NCBI GenBank assembly: GCA_900316355.1
Contig: ONCQ01000021.1
Span: 1-64,000 of the forward strand
DNA from: an uncultured Prevotellaceae bacterium
Lineage (GTDB): Bacteria; Bacteroidota; Bacteroidia; Bacteroidales; Bacteroidaceae
Direction: 5' to 3'
DNA: 64,000 nucleotides
Part shown: one piece after another, positions 42,962 through 50,889 of the stretch
How positions within the stretch are numbered: position 1 is the stretch's first letter
How the letters are laid out: every line of letters begins with the position of its first letter
Made by a program: the position numbers and the translations under genes
Notes under the pieces: model-generated
What the model was told of the DNA's origin: nothing
The model's database searches: none
Seen by the model: the letters and a program-made list of their open reading frames with translations, nothing else

Positions 42962-44581
42962 ATGAACACCAAGTCCCGTCTCGTCCCGCTGCTTCTGGCG
43001 TTGTCCGTGATTCTCGGCATCGGCATCGGCCTATTCTATGCCAACCATTTCTCCGGCAACCGCCTGAATATCATCAACACAGGCAGCAACAAGCTGAACT
43101 ACCTGCTGCAGATTATCGACAACAACTACGTCGATACCATCAATGTCAGCGACCTCGTCGAGGACGCGATGCCCACCATCCTCGCCGAGCTCGACCCTCA
43201 CTCCAGCTACATCAGCGCCAACGACGCCGAGGAAAGCACCGAGGAGCTGCGGGGCAGCTTCTCCGGCATCGGCGTGCGCTTCACCGTGCAAAAGGACACC
43301 GTCAATGTGATGAACGTCATCAAGGGCGGCCCCTCAGAGAAAGTGGGCATCCTCGCCGGTGACCGCATCATCGCGGCCGACGACAGCACACTCATCGGCA
43401 AGGAGAACCGCGAGATTATGAAGCGCCTGCGAGGGCCAAAGGGTTCTAAAGTGAAGCTCACCATCTGCCGCAACGGGCATAAGAAGCCGCTGACCATCAC
43501 CGTCGTGCGTGGCGAGGTGCCTGTGGAGAGCGTTGACAGCTACTTCATGCTCAACGACAACACCGGCTACATCTCCATCGAGAGCTTCGGCGAGAACACC
43601 TACCCCGAGATGCTCACCGCCCTCGCACAGCTCAACGTGCGCGGCATGAAGAACCTCGTCATCGACCTGCGCGGCAACCGCGGCGGCTATATGCAGACAG
43701 CCATTATGATGGTCAACGAGTTCCTGCCGGGCGGGCAGCTGGTGGTATATACCGAGGGCCGCAAGTCGCCCCGTGAGGAGTACCGCACCGACGGCCGCGG
43801 CACCTTCCAGCATCTGCCCCTCATCGTGCTCGTGGACGAGGGCTCCGCCTCCGCCTCCGAGATCTTCGCCGGTGCCATCCAGGACAACGACCGCGGCACC
43901 ATCATCGGCCGCCGCAGCTTCGGCAAAGGCCTTGTGCAACAGCCCATTGAGTTCCGCGACGGCAGCGTCGTGCGCCTCACCGTAGCCCGCTACTACACGC
44001 CCTCCGGGCGCTGCATCCAGAAGCCTTATGAGAAGGGCAAGGGCGAGGAGTACGAGAACGACCTCATGGCCCGCTACGAGCGCGGCGAGTTCTTCTCCGC
44101 CGACAGCATCCATCAAGACGGCCCCGAGTACAAGACACGCATCGGGCGCACCGTCTATGGCGGCGGCGGCATCATGCCCGACATCTTCATCCCCGAGGAC
44201 ACCACGCTCTACACCAGCTACTACAAGGAAGCGCAGTTCTCCGGCCTCACCATACAGTTCGCCTTCCTCTTCACCGACCAGCATCGCCAGCAGCTCATGA
44301 GCTTCAGGAATGTCGGCGCCATGGAGGCTTGGCTCAAGCGCCAGAACCTCTTGGAGCAGTTTGCCCGCTACGGCGAGGAACATGGCCTGCGTCGCCGCAA
44401 CCTGATGCTGCAGCGCAGCGCCCCCCTCTTCGAGCGCAGCCTCATCTCCAACATCATCTACAACGCACAGGACCAGCAGTGGCGCCTGCAATATCTCAGC
44501 AATGGCGACCCCACCATCCAACGCGCCATTCAACTCTTCGAAGCTGGCGAATCCGTGCCTACGCTGCCCAGCGAGGAATAA
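42962..44581 (+). CDS. S41-family C-terminal processing peptidase
   Basis: The 539-residue protein has an N-terminal signal anchor (LVPLLLALSVILGIGIGLFY), a PDZ domain (about 95-185, 'FSGIGVRFTVQKDTVNVMNV') and a tail-specific protease core. 'VDEGSASASEIFAGAIQDND' carries the catalytic Ser and 'GRRSFGKGLVQ' the Lys. A C-terminal extension of about 120 residues follows. It processes or degrades periplasmic proteins by their C-terminus. Confidence 0.92.
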   Translation: MNTKSRLVPLLLALSVILGIGIGLFYANHFSGNRLNIINTGSNKLNYLLQIIDNNYVDTINVSDLVEDAMPTILAELDPHSSYISANDAEESTEELRGSFSGIGVRFTVQKDTVNVMNVIKGGPSEKVGILAGDRIIAADDSTLIGKENREIMKRLRGPKGSKVKLTICRNGHKKPLTITVVRGEVPVESVDSYFMLNDNTGYISIESFGENTYPEMLTALAQLNVRGMKNLVIDLRGNRGGYMQTAIMMVNEFLPGGQLVVYTEGRKSPREEYRTDGRGTFQHLPLIVLVDEGSASASEIFAGAIQDNDRGTIIGRRSFGKGLVQQPIEFRDGSVVRLTVARYYTPSGRCIQKPYEKGKGEEYENDLMARYERGEFFSADSIHQDGPEYKTRIGRTVYGGGGIMPDIFIPEDTTLYTSYYKEAQFSGLTIQFAFLFTDQHRQQLMSFRNVGAMEAWLKRQNLLEQFARYGEEHGLRRRNLMLQRSAPLFERSLISNIIYNAQDQQWRLQYLSNGDPTIQRAIQLFEAGESVPTLPSEE

Positions 44582-44601
44582 TCTATAAGACAACGTATTT
44601 C

Positions 44602-44726
44602 ACGAATTTCACGAATTATATTCTGTCGTTGCAATTCAGAAATAAACAGATTGAAGGAACTTTTAGAAATGGAATATCCTATATTCCTATTTGCAAAGAA
44701 GAATTCGTATAATTCGTGAAATTCGT
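44602..44726. repeat. 19-bp perfect inverted repeat between protease and cyclo-ligase genes
   Basis: ACGAATTTCACGAATTATA (44602-44620) is exactly reversed at 44708-44726 with 87 nt between. Each arm contains the doubled word CACGAATT. It is probably another interspersed word-repeat element. Confidence 0.7.
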
Positions 44727-44748
44727 TGTGAGAAAGAAGAGTGTTCAC

Positions 44749-45339
44749 ATGACCAAGTCTGAAGTCCGACAGGAGATTCGTCGCCGCAAGGCAGCCTGCT
44801 CTGCTGAGGAGCGGGCACTGCTGTCGCGCCAGGTGACTGCCAAGCTCGTGGCCACCCCACAATGGCAGCACGCCCACACCGTCCTCCTCTACCACTCCCT
44901 GCCCGACGAGGTGGCCACCCACCAGCTCATCACCGAAGCCCTGTCCGCAGGCAAGCGCGTCCTGCTGCCCGTTGTCGTGGGCGACGACCTCGAGCTCCGC
45001 TTCCTGCCCACTCCCGACGCCCTCCGCGAAGGTGCCTTCCACATCTTAGAGCCCACGGGAGCCCCCTTCACCGACTACGCCGCCATCGACCTCGCCGTCA
45101 TCCCCGGCGTCGCCTTCACCCCCGACGGCCGTCGTCTCGGCCGTGGCCGCGGCTACTATGACCGCCTCCTCGCCCATTTCCCCAAATCCCTCTCCTCTTC
45201 CCTCTCCCCCTCATTGGAAGAGAGGGAACCCGCTGGTGAGCCTTCCCCCTACCTCATCGGCCTCTGCTGGCCCTTCCAGCTCCTTGCCGACCTCCCCACC
45301 GAGCCCCACGACCTCACCGTGCACGCCGTCATCGCCTGA
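44749..45339 (+). CDS. 5-formyltetrahydrofolate cyclo-ligase with repeat-derived insertion
   Basis: The 196-residue product starts MTKSEVRQEIRRRKAACS, downstream of the inverted repeat. It has 'LLYHSLPDEVATHQLITEAL', 'IDLAVIPGVAFTPDGRRLGR' and 'GRGYYDRLL', the ATP and folate sites of the MTHFS family. It converts 5-formyl-THF to 5,10-methenyl-THF. Between 'LLAHFPK' and 'YLIGLCWPFQLL', an extra ~20-residue stretch rich in Ser, Pro and Glu is encoded by C-rich interspersed-repeat sequence (about 45185-45245). A 38-bp exact copy of its middle occurs again at 47409-47446. Confidence 0.9.
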   Translation: MTKSEVRQEIRRRKAACSAEERALLSRQVTAKLVATPQWQHAHTVLLYHSLPDEVATHQLITEALSAGKRVLLPVVVGDDLELRFLPTPDALREGAFHILEPTGAPFTDYAAIDLAVIPGVAFTPDGRRLGRGRGYYDRLLAHFPKSLSSSLSPSLEEREPAGEPSPYLIGLCWPFQLLADLPTEPHDLTVHAVIA

Positions 45340-45386
45340 CCAATTCCAGCAGACAAAACCGCCCCGCGCTTCCCAGCGCAGGGCGG

Positions 45387-45480
45387 CATCAACGCTCCCC
45401 TTTAGGGGGCTCGGGGGCATCAACGCTCCCCTTTAGGGGGCTCGGGGGCATCATCGCTCCCCTTTAGGGGGCTCGGGGGC
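45387..45480. repeat. Three tandem 31-bp repeats with hairpin
   Basis: Copies start at 45387, 45418 and 45449. Each contains CCCCTTTAGGGGG (a short hairpin) followed by CTCGGGGG. The third copy differs only slightly from the others. The run ends at the stop of the HU-like gene. A fourth, isolated copy sits at 42917. Confidence 0.8.
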
Positions 45481-45482
45481 TT

Positions 45483-45989
45483 TTACTCGTCGCCCCAGTC
45501 GGCGCTGCTCTCGCCCTTCTTCTGGGCCTTCTTCGCAGCCGCCTGCGCCTTGCGCGTGGTGGTGAACTCGAACTCGAAGTCCTCGCGCTTGAAGTCCAGG
45601 CCTGCGCCCAGCTCGTAGTTCACGTTGACGTCCTTGATGTTCGCCTCGGTGAACATCTCCATGGCCGTCTTGGGGTTGCCCTCGTCGTCCACGCCGGGCA
45701 GGGTGCCTTCGCTGGTGATGGAGGGCGTGAAGCGGCCCAGCTCGCCCAGCTCGATGGCGTTGCCTTCGGTGATGGCCTCCTTGATGCAGTGGCACATGTC
45801 GGTGATGATGCCCACGATGGTGCCTTTGCTGTAGATGCTGTTGTGGTTGGACATGTGAGCGGCGAGCGCGTTGATGTCCAGCACGCCGTTCAGCTGCAGG
45901 CTGGCGTACGCCTTCTCGGGCTCTTCGGGGTGGACGGGATTCTTGCGCATGGCAAGAGAGTACTTAAGTGTGTTTTTCATAAGACTCAC
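45483..45989 (-). CDS. HU-like DNA-binding protein (Bacteroidales HU-HIG type)
   Basis: The product is 168 residues (or 165 from the ATG at 45980, MKNTLKY). The N-terminal ~130 residues resemble the Bacteroidales HU-related family ('LKYSLAMRKNPVHPEEPEKA', 'IYSKGTIVGIITDMCHCIKE', 'AIELGELGRFTPSI'). The C-terminal ~30 residues are a basic then acidic tail ('AQAAAKKAQKKGESS'). It likely binds DNA and may be involved in nucleoid structure or in regulating nearby surface genes. The promoter box is at 46188-46195, giving an unusually long leader of about 190 nt that contains the palindrome array. Confidence 0.82.
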   Translation of the reverse strand: MSLMKNTLKYSLAMRKNPVHPEEPEKAYASLQLNGVLDINALAAHMSNHNSIYSKGTIVGIITDMCHCIKEAITEGNAIELGELGRFTPSITSEGTLPGVDDEGNPKTAMEMFTEANIKDVNVNYELGAGLDFKREDFEFEFTTTRKAQAAAKKAQKKGESSADWGDE

Positions 45990-45995
45990 CCCCAG

Positions 45996-46016
45996 CCCCT
46001 CCCTATAAAGGAGGGG
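45996..46016. repeat. GC-rich interspersed hairpin at the HU-like gene start
   Basis: CCCCTCC and GGAGGGG flank a CTATAAA-type loop just upstream of the ATG at 45989. It would fold in the leader and may cover the start. Confidence 0.55.
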
Positions 46017-46085
46017 AGTAGATACTCTACCATTGGGGGATTTAAATTTTAGGGTTAATAGATAGGGTTAGGTTGTGGGCCTGAG

Positions 46086-46165
46086 CGCCCCGTGGTCTTC
46101 GAGGATGAAGAGTGCAGTCTTCGGCCGATAAGACTGTGGTCTTGCGCGCTTAAGACCATGCTCTT
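46086..46165. repeat. Second 22-bp-period palindrome array
   Basis: AAGAGTGCAGTCTT (46108), AAGACTGTGGTCTT (46130) and AAGACCATGCTCTT (46152) are exactly 22 bases apart. The position one period earlier (46086) holds CGCCCCGTGGTCTT, an intact right half only. The right half of each unit is the exact reverse complement of the next unit's left half (AGTCTT/AAGACT, GGTCTT/AAGACC). Confidence 0.75.
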
Positions 46166-46187
46166 CATTTCTTCCTCTTTGACGTTG

Positions 46188-46195
46188 CAAAGGTA
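46188..46195 (-). promoter_or_regulatory. -7 box of the HU-like gene
   Basis: The minus strand reads TACCTTTG. It lies upstream of the palindrome array in the transcription direction, so the array would be in the 5' untranslated RNA. Confidence 0.6.
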
Positions 46196-46273
46196 CGACA
46201 TTTCTGCTGCGCTTGCAAATCTGATGGTGTGTGGCGTGTGAAAATCTGTTAAAGGGTGCGGAAATGTGATGGC

Positions 46274-46429
46274 CTAACAAAAACTAACAAATAACATTTA
46301 ATTTTCGCATGGGTGTAGATGTCGATTTTAAGTCATACTATTATATATTATATATAATATATAATATATAATAGTATGGCGTTATATGGGGTATGCGGAT
46401 TTTAATTTGTTATTGTTAGTTTTTGTTAG
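46274..46429. repeat. Nested inverted-repeat element (MITE-like), 156 bp
   Basis: Outer ends CTAACAAAAACTAACAA (46274-46290) are exactly reversed at 46413-46429. In the centre, 46334-46378 is a perfect palindrome of two 22-bp AT-only-core arms around a single base, with CATACTAT/ATAGTATG at its edges. Further imperfect pairing (TTTAATTTTCGCAT against ATGCGGATTTTAA) connects ends and centre. No target-site duplication or gene is seen. Confidence 0.7.
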
Positions 46430-46528
46430 AGCGCCCTGTCGCCTATCATTTATCTTCTTCCTAAGCTACTTATTTCCCTCATTCAGTGTTTTTTTCTCTT
46501 TTCATTTTTCATTTCTCACTTAAAGTTG

Positions 46529-46536
46529 TATCTTTG
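46529..46536 (+). promoter_or_regulatory. -7 box of the BspA lipoprotein
   Basis: TATCTTTG lies 28 nt before the ATG at 46565. The longer open frame from 46526 would start upstream of it. Confidence 0.6.
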
Positions 46537-46564
46537 CACTCAGAAATCTATTATACACTTAACT

Positions 46565-47335
46565 ATGAAATATTATTCATGGATGGCAGTCTCGGCTTTG
46601 TTGCTGGGCTTCACGATGTTAGATCTTACCTCATGCAGCAAGGATGAGGAGAACGGGGGTGCTGCCCCGACAGAGAAAGAGAATGGTGGAAAAGATGACG
46701 ATAAGCCCGTGGCAACCTCCGAAGTCGTGGTCACTGTAGATGACAACGGCCAGGCTGATGGCGGACATCACTTTCAGAAAATCGACGAGACCAAATTCAT
46801 AATCGACGGAGTGCAATATTCGATGGAGAATGATCATTTAGTGGTGTTTGAATACGATAAAACCAATTCTATGGATGCTGTCGTAATCATCTCGACCTTG
46901 AAGTATCAGGGCAGCACGATGGATGTGACCCGCATCAAGAAGTTAGCTTTCAAGGGCTGCGCTGGGATTACTTCATGCGTTATTGGAAATAAAGTGACGA
47001 GCATTGGCGAGGAGGCATTTGACGGTTGTACCAGCCTGTCCTCTGTGACCATTCCCAGCAGCGTGACGAACATTGATAAGAAGGCCTTCGAGCATTGTCG
47101 TGGCCTGTCCTCTGTGACCATTCCCAGCAGCGTGACGAGCATTGGACGAGGTACATTTCATGATTGCAGCGGCTTGCGGCATGTTTATTGCCACGCCGTG
47201 AATCCGCCTTCGGCAGAGGATTTGTTTGGCGAGACCCCCATATCCTCTGCCACGCTCCATGTGCCTGCCGAGTCGCTTGACGCATACAAGGCGACAAGTC
47301 CTTGGAGCGGGTTTGGCACCATTGTGGCGCTGTAA
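46565..47335 (+). CDS. BspA-type leucine-rich-repeat lipoprotein
   Basis: The 256-residue product has a lipoprotein signal with 'LDLTSCSKDEENGG' (lipid-bearing Cys near residue 25) and an acidic linker. It then has LRR_5 repeats, among them two near-identical consecutive ones: 'SSVTIPSSVTNIDKKAFEHC' and 'SSVTIPSSVTSIGRGTFHDC'. The end 'VPAESLDAYKATSPWSGFGT' is the typical cap of Prevotella BspA proteins. It is probably surface-exposed and adhesin-like. Unlike the remnant at 11.7 kb it is complete, with promoter and signal. Confidence 0.88.
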   Translation: MKYYSWMAVSALLLGFTMLDLTSCSKDEENGGAAPTEKENGGKDDDKPVATSEVVVTVDDNGQADGGHHFQKIDETKFIIDGVQYSMENDHLVVFEYDKTNSMDAVVIISTLKYQGSTMDVTRIKKLAFKGCAGITSCVIGNKVTSIGEEAFDGCTSLSSVTIPSSVTNIDKKAFEHCRGLSSVTIPSSVTSIGRGTFHDCSGLRHVYCHAVNPPSAEDLFGETPISSATLHVPAESLDAYKATSPWSGFGTIVAL

Positions 47336-47408
47336 GGACAGCTGGCGGGGCGGCCCATTCGGAATAACGGAATAACGAAAAAGGCGACCGCCGCAATCGA
47401 AATAAAGC

Positions 47409-47451
47409 CGCCGCCATCGACCTCGCCGTCATCCCCGGCGTCGCCTGACCA
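47409..47451 (+). pseudogene. Tiny remnant of a second 5-FTHF cyclo-ligase gene
   Basis: Bases 47409-47446 are identical to 45078-45115 inside the cyclo-ligase gene, and TCGCCTGACCA (47441-47451) is identical to that gene's end at 45332-45342. A deletion between the two TCGCCT copies of the gene (45110-45115 and 45332-45337) would produce exactly this joint. So a duplicate of the gene's 3' half once lay here and has decayed. Confidence 0.65.
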
Positions 47452-47528
47452 CTAATCGTCTCCTTACCCCATCTTTATCCAACAGACGGGATGAACTTGT
47501 TTTTGGCGGACCTTACTCTTCTGCAATT

Positions 47529-47729
47529 AAGAGCGCGGACTTGCAGCCTTTATTGTAAGGTCTTACGGCTTTAAGTGCTTATTCTTCTTGTGAGTTCCAC
47601 TTGGAACTCGCAAGAAGGGCAAGTAGCTATCTCAGCCCTCTCCGCTCGATGACCTGAACGCATTTAGAAGGCGGGGTGTGAGTCCTGAAATGTAAGAGCG
47701 CGGGCTTCCAATCGGATGCCTGCGCTCTT
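47529..47729. repeat. Palindromic units and hairpins in a convergent gap
   Basis: AAGAGCGCGGACTT (47529), AAGTGCTTATTCTT (47573) and AAGAGCGCGGGCTT (47694) fit the AAGnnC-nn-RnnCTT pattern. The first two are 44 bases (two periods) apart. GCGCTCTT at 47722-47729 completes a right half 22 bases after the third unit. A hairpin with GAGTTCC/GGAACTC (47592-47609) extended by CTTCTTG/CAAGAAG lies between. No gene is seen from 47336 to 47772. Confidence 0.55.
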
Positions 47730-47772
47730 ATTGGTTTCCCATGCATAGGACACGGGAATGCTGTGTGTGGGT

Positions 47773-50526
47773 TTACTTCACCACCACCTTCTTACCGTTC
47801 ACAATATTGATGCCCTTCTGCAACTTCAGCAGACGTTGGCCTGCGAGGTTATAGATGGGCGCATCGGCCTTCTGAATGGTGCCTTGTGCATTGCGAATTG
47901 TCTTGATGCCTGTAACTTCAGCAACATCCTGGTCGCCATAGAAGGTCAATGCGAAACTGTCGATGAAAGGCATCTGACCATTCCGCTTAGGCAGTTCTAC
48001 GAGGAAGCCCATGGTGATGTCGCCGCGTTCTTCAAGTGTGAAGGGGACCAGTACGTGGAAGAGCCCTGAGGCCTTCAACATATCATCAATCAGCGTACCG
48101 TTGCCGTGGCGATAGTCGTAGTCGTTTGTCATGGCCAACATGCTCTCGAGGGTGAGTCCTTTGGCCTCATCTTCATAGAAGAAGGGATGGACGTCGGCGG
48201 TTTCTTCGTTGGCATACACCTGACAACGGGTGTAGTTATTGTACTTGTTCTCTTCTGTGTAGCCACTGGTGGAATAGGTCATGTCCAGACGGATCGATGC
48301 ATTGACATCAAGGAGATAGTTGCCTGCGGGCATATTTGCAATGGTCTGCCGGAAATCCTGTAGTAAGCTCATAGTTGTACTACCGCCGAACCACCAATAG
48401 ACGCAGTCTGTGCCGCTGGGAAGTACCATTCCATCCTCTGCTGTCGGCTCTGCCGTTTGCCATCCAGATGCATCAGCGATGTCGAAGTTCGGATTCGTAA
48501 TTAACGATGTGAAGTCAAAGAAGTTGCCGTTGATGGGCTTGGCACCACTGAGAGAGAAGCTCGCCTCGCTATCCACCAGATAATCGAGTGCTTCTTCCAG
48601 GGACTCGATGGTTGCCGACAGCGGATTGTCAAGCAAATCCTGAGCATTCTCAAGAGCAGAATTGAGTTCATCGATATCTGCATCTGTGACGTCCACAGTA
48701 GTCAGCATCTGTTGCACTTTATCTACCTCGGCCTGCAAATTAGAAAGGCTTTCGCCCAGTATGGCCTTGGTGTATTCGGCCAGATATGCATCCTTGTCGC
48801 CAACATATTGCAGTTCCACTTCATCCCATGCTATCCAGTTGGCATCGGTCTCTGCGTCGATGAAGAGTCCGATGGTGATGGGATTACCTGCAGTTGCCTG
48901 CTCGTAACCGATCGTATAGATGTTAGCTACGCCATTGGCAGTGTGTACATTCACGCTCTCATCGCCGATGCGCAATGTGACACCGCTCACTTCTAAGGAA
49001 GCCTGATCCTGACGCGTGGCCAAGCAGGCAGCTTTCAGGACATAGTAACCTGCGGGCAATGGAGTGCCGTCGGGCAGTACATCTATCGTCTGCTTGGCAT
49101 AGTTCTCCTGACCATAGTTGGTGTTGTTGACCCAACACTCCATGAAGGGTTTGGAGAAGTTCTCCACATTGCCACTCGTGTTGATATGCAGGCCCGGGTT
49201 TGCTCCAGGCACGAGAATATCCCATCCATTGGTATTGGACATTCCACCATTGGTGATGACGTTGGCGGGATGTTGATAGCTGGCGTTGGCCACGAGGAAC
49301 TGGCTCTGTGCCACTTCCAATGTCGCGCGTGCTTCTTTATAGAAATTTTCTGCACTCCCCACGGGGTACTGCACGCCTTCTGGCAAAGCAGCCTGCGCAG
49401 CAGAAATGGCTGTTTCGAAATCCGTGCGGCCCTGGGTGTATGACTCATCTGCCAACAGGGCCTGAGCCTTTTCGATTGCAGCCAGGAAATTGACATAAGA
49501 CTTATTAAAGTCGTTGAATAAATTCACTTCCCTTGCCAAATCGTCGATAGCAACCTGCACATCATCAATGGTTTCGGCCTCTAAGGCTGCGGTGGCAGAT
49601 TCGATAGCAGTATTCAGCTCCGCGTTATAGAGGGGGTGGTTCGCGTCTATCAACGCTGTGGCTGCATCGATATTGGCAGAGAGCGTAGCTTTGGCAGCGG
49701 CCAGCAGTTCAGCATCCTGCTGTGCCTGATACGCTTCGGCGTCACCGATGAAGGAGAGCTTGATGTTGTCCCATCCGAGCCAGTTGATATTGGTGTTGTC
49801 AAAGCGGAAACCGATGGTCAAATCCTCACTTTCGGCTATAACGACATCCACGCTATAGGTGACGGCTTGTGTCTGATCGACAGTACCAGAGAGACCTATT
49901 TCCCGGATACTCTCGTTGGCATATAACTGAACGCCTTCCAGATCCACAAGATCTGCAGTCTTCTGGCTGACAGTCAGGATATCAGCGGTCAGACGATAAT
50001 GGCCTGCGGGCAGACCGCTAAGCACTTGGTGAATATCGCCACTGCCCGACAAAGCCGTAGCATTCGCCCACTGCTCAATAAAATCTACCATTGATGTCGA
50101 ACTGGTTCCAGGATAGCTGACGGAGCGTCGGTTCTGCTTGAAGTTGTTCACCACCCAACCGGTAACGGTCTTGGAATTGTTAGCATCCTTGTCAAAGGAC
50201 GGGTTTGTCACCTTTGCCGTAGCGTCGGCAATGCGACCTCCGTCCTCGTTGTCCAAAAGGAACTTGTCAATCGCTGCCTGCAGTGTGACGATAGCTTCAC
50301 GAACCGCAGCGTCATCTGCCAGTTCAGTGATTCCGCTTGTTGCGGTTGTGATTGCTTCCTGCAACGCTGTCTTGCCTTCGGTGTAGTCTTCACTTGCCAC
50401 GATGGCCTCAGCATCTGCGATAACTGAGTTGAGGGCCTTGGTGTGGACGGGGAGTGTCTCGTCCTGAGCAAAACCTGCTAACGACATCAGCAGGGCTGCT
50501 GCAAAAAGATGTAGTCTTTTTCTCAT
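47773..50526 (-). CDS. Large secreted helical-repeat/carbohydrate-binding-like protein
   Basis: The 917-residue protein has a signal peptide (MRKRLHLFAAALLMSLAGFA). It alternates FIVAR-like three-helix segments ('LNSVIADAEAIVASEDYTEG', 'LIDANHPLYNAELNTAIESA', 'AIEKAQALLADESYTQGRTD') with three beta-rich modules. Each of these opens with an asparagine-rich 'NP(S/N)FD' or 'TNGGMSNTNGW' motif and has a '(P/L)AG(H/Y)Y-L-A' strand, like CBM/galactose-binding folds. The tail 'IYNLAGQRLLKLQKGINIVN' 'GKKVVVK' is the Prevotella-type C-terminal end. No catalytic domain is recognised. It is probably a surface protein binding glycan or matrix. No TAnnTTTG box is obvious upstream. Confidence 0.75.
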   Translation of the reverse strand: MRKRLHLFAAALLMSLAGFAQDETLPVHTKALNSVIADAEAIVASEDYTEGKTALQEAITTATSGITELADDAAVREAIVTLQAAIDKFLLDNEDGGRIADATAKVTNPSFDKDANNSKTVTGWVVNNFKQNRRSVSYPGTSSTSMVDFIEQWANATALSGSGDIHQVLSGLPAGHYRLTADILTVSQKTADLVDLEGVQLYANESIREIGLSGTVDQTQAVTYSVDVVIAESEDLTIGFRFDNTNINWLGWDNIKLSFIGDAEAYQAQQDAELLAAAKATLSANIDAATALIDANHPLYNAELNTAIESATAALEAETIDDVQVAIDDLAREVNLFNDFNKSYVNFLAAIEKAQALLADESYTQGRTDFETAISAAQAALPEGVQYPVGSAENFYKEARATLEVAQSQFLVANASYQHPANVITNGGMSNTNGWDILVPGANPGLHINTSGNVENFSKPFMECWVNNTNYGQENYAKQTIDVLPDGTPLPAGYYVLKAACLATRQDQASLEVSGVTLRIGDESVNVHTANGVANIYTIGYEQATAGNPITIGLFIDAETDANWIAWDEVELQYVGDKDAYLAEYTKAILGESLSNLQAEVDKVQQMLTTVDVTDADIDELNSALENAQDLLDNPLSATIESLEEALDYLVDSEASFSLSGAKPINGNFFDFTSLITNPNFDIADASGWQTAEPTAEDGMVLPSGTDCVYWWFGGSTTMSLLQDFRQTIANMPAGNYLLDVNASIRLDMTYSTSGYTEENKYNNYTRCQVYANEETADVHPFFYEDEAKGLTLESMLAMTNDYDYRHGNGTLIDDMLKASGLFHVLVPFTLEERGDITMGFLVELPKRNGQMPFIDSFALTFYGDQDVAEVTGIKTIRNAQGTIQKADAPIYNLAGQRLLKLQKGINIVNGKKVVVK

Positions 50527-50598
50527 AGTTAATAAGGTTTGTAGTTAGTTGATAAAATGAATGTTTCTATTTGATAGTTTCTTTGATTAGGTTCTTGA

Positions 50599-50889
50599 TT
50601 ATCTCAGCACTATCCGCTCGATGACCTGAGCGCCGACGTGCTCATTGAGGCGACGGACAAGCATGGCGCGGCCGGCCATCAGCTCGGCACGCAGTACGGA
50701 GCTGGTGAGATGGACATAGAGGACGCGATTGCGGATCTGCAGGTCGGAGGTATGGCGCGCCACACCGGGGCCCATCACCTCTGGCCACGCCTCGATGAGG
50801 CGGTACTCGTTGTAGGGGGTCTCCAGGCCTTCCTCACGCAGGAACTGCTGCACGATAAGGCCCACGGCTTCTGCTTTCTGTCGTCTCAT
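50599..50889 (-). CDS. DUF721/DciA-family protein
   Basis: The 96-residue protein has the DUF721 core 'RLIEAWPEVMGPGVARHTSD' and 'NRVLYVHLTSSVLRAELMAG'. DciA members help load the replicative helicase. Its ATG overlaps the recF stop by 4 nt, and recF-DUF721 is a common Bacteroidetes pair, supporting a role in replication or repair. Confidence 0.88.
   Translation of the reverse strand: MRRQKAEAVGLIVQQFLREEGLETPYNEYRLIEAWPEVMGPGVARHTSDLQIRNRVLYVHLTSSVLRAELMAGRAMLVRRLNEHVGAQVIERIVLR

Noticed and set aside
46068..46280. 70-aa minus-strand frame over the palindrome array
   Set aside because: Composition is unnatural, and it spans the array and the HU-like promoter.
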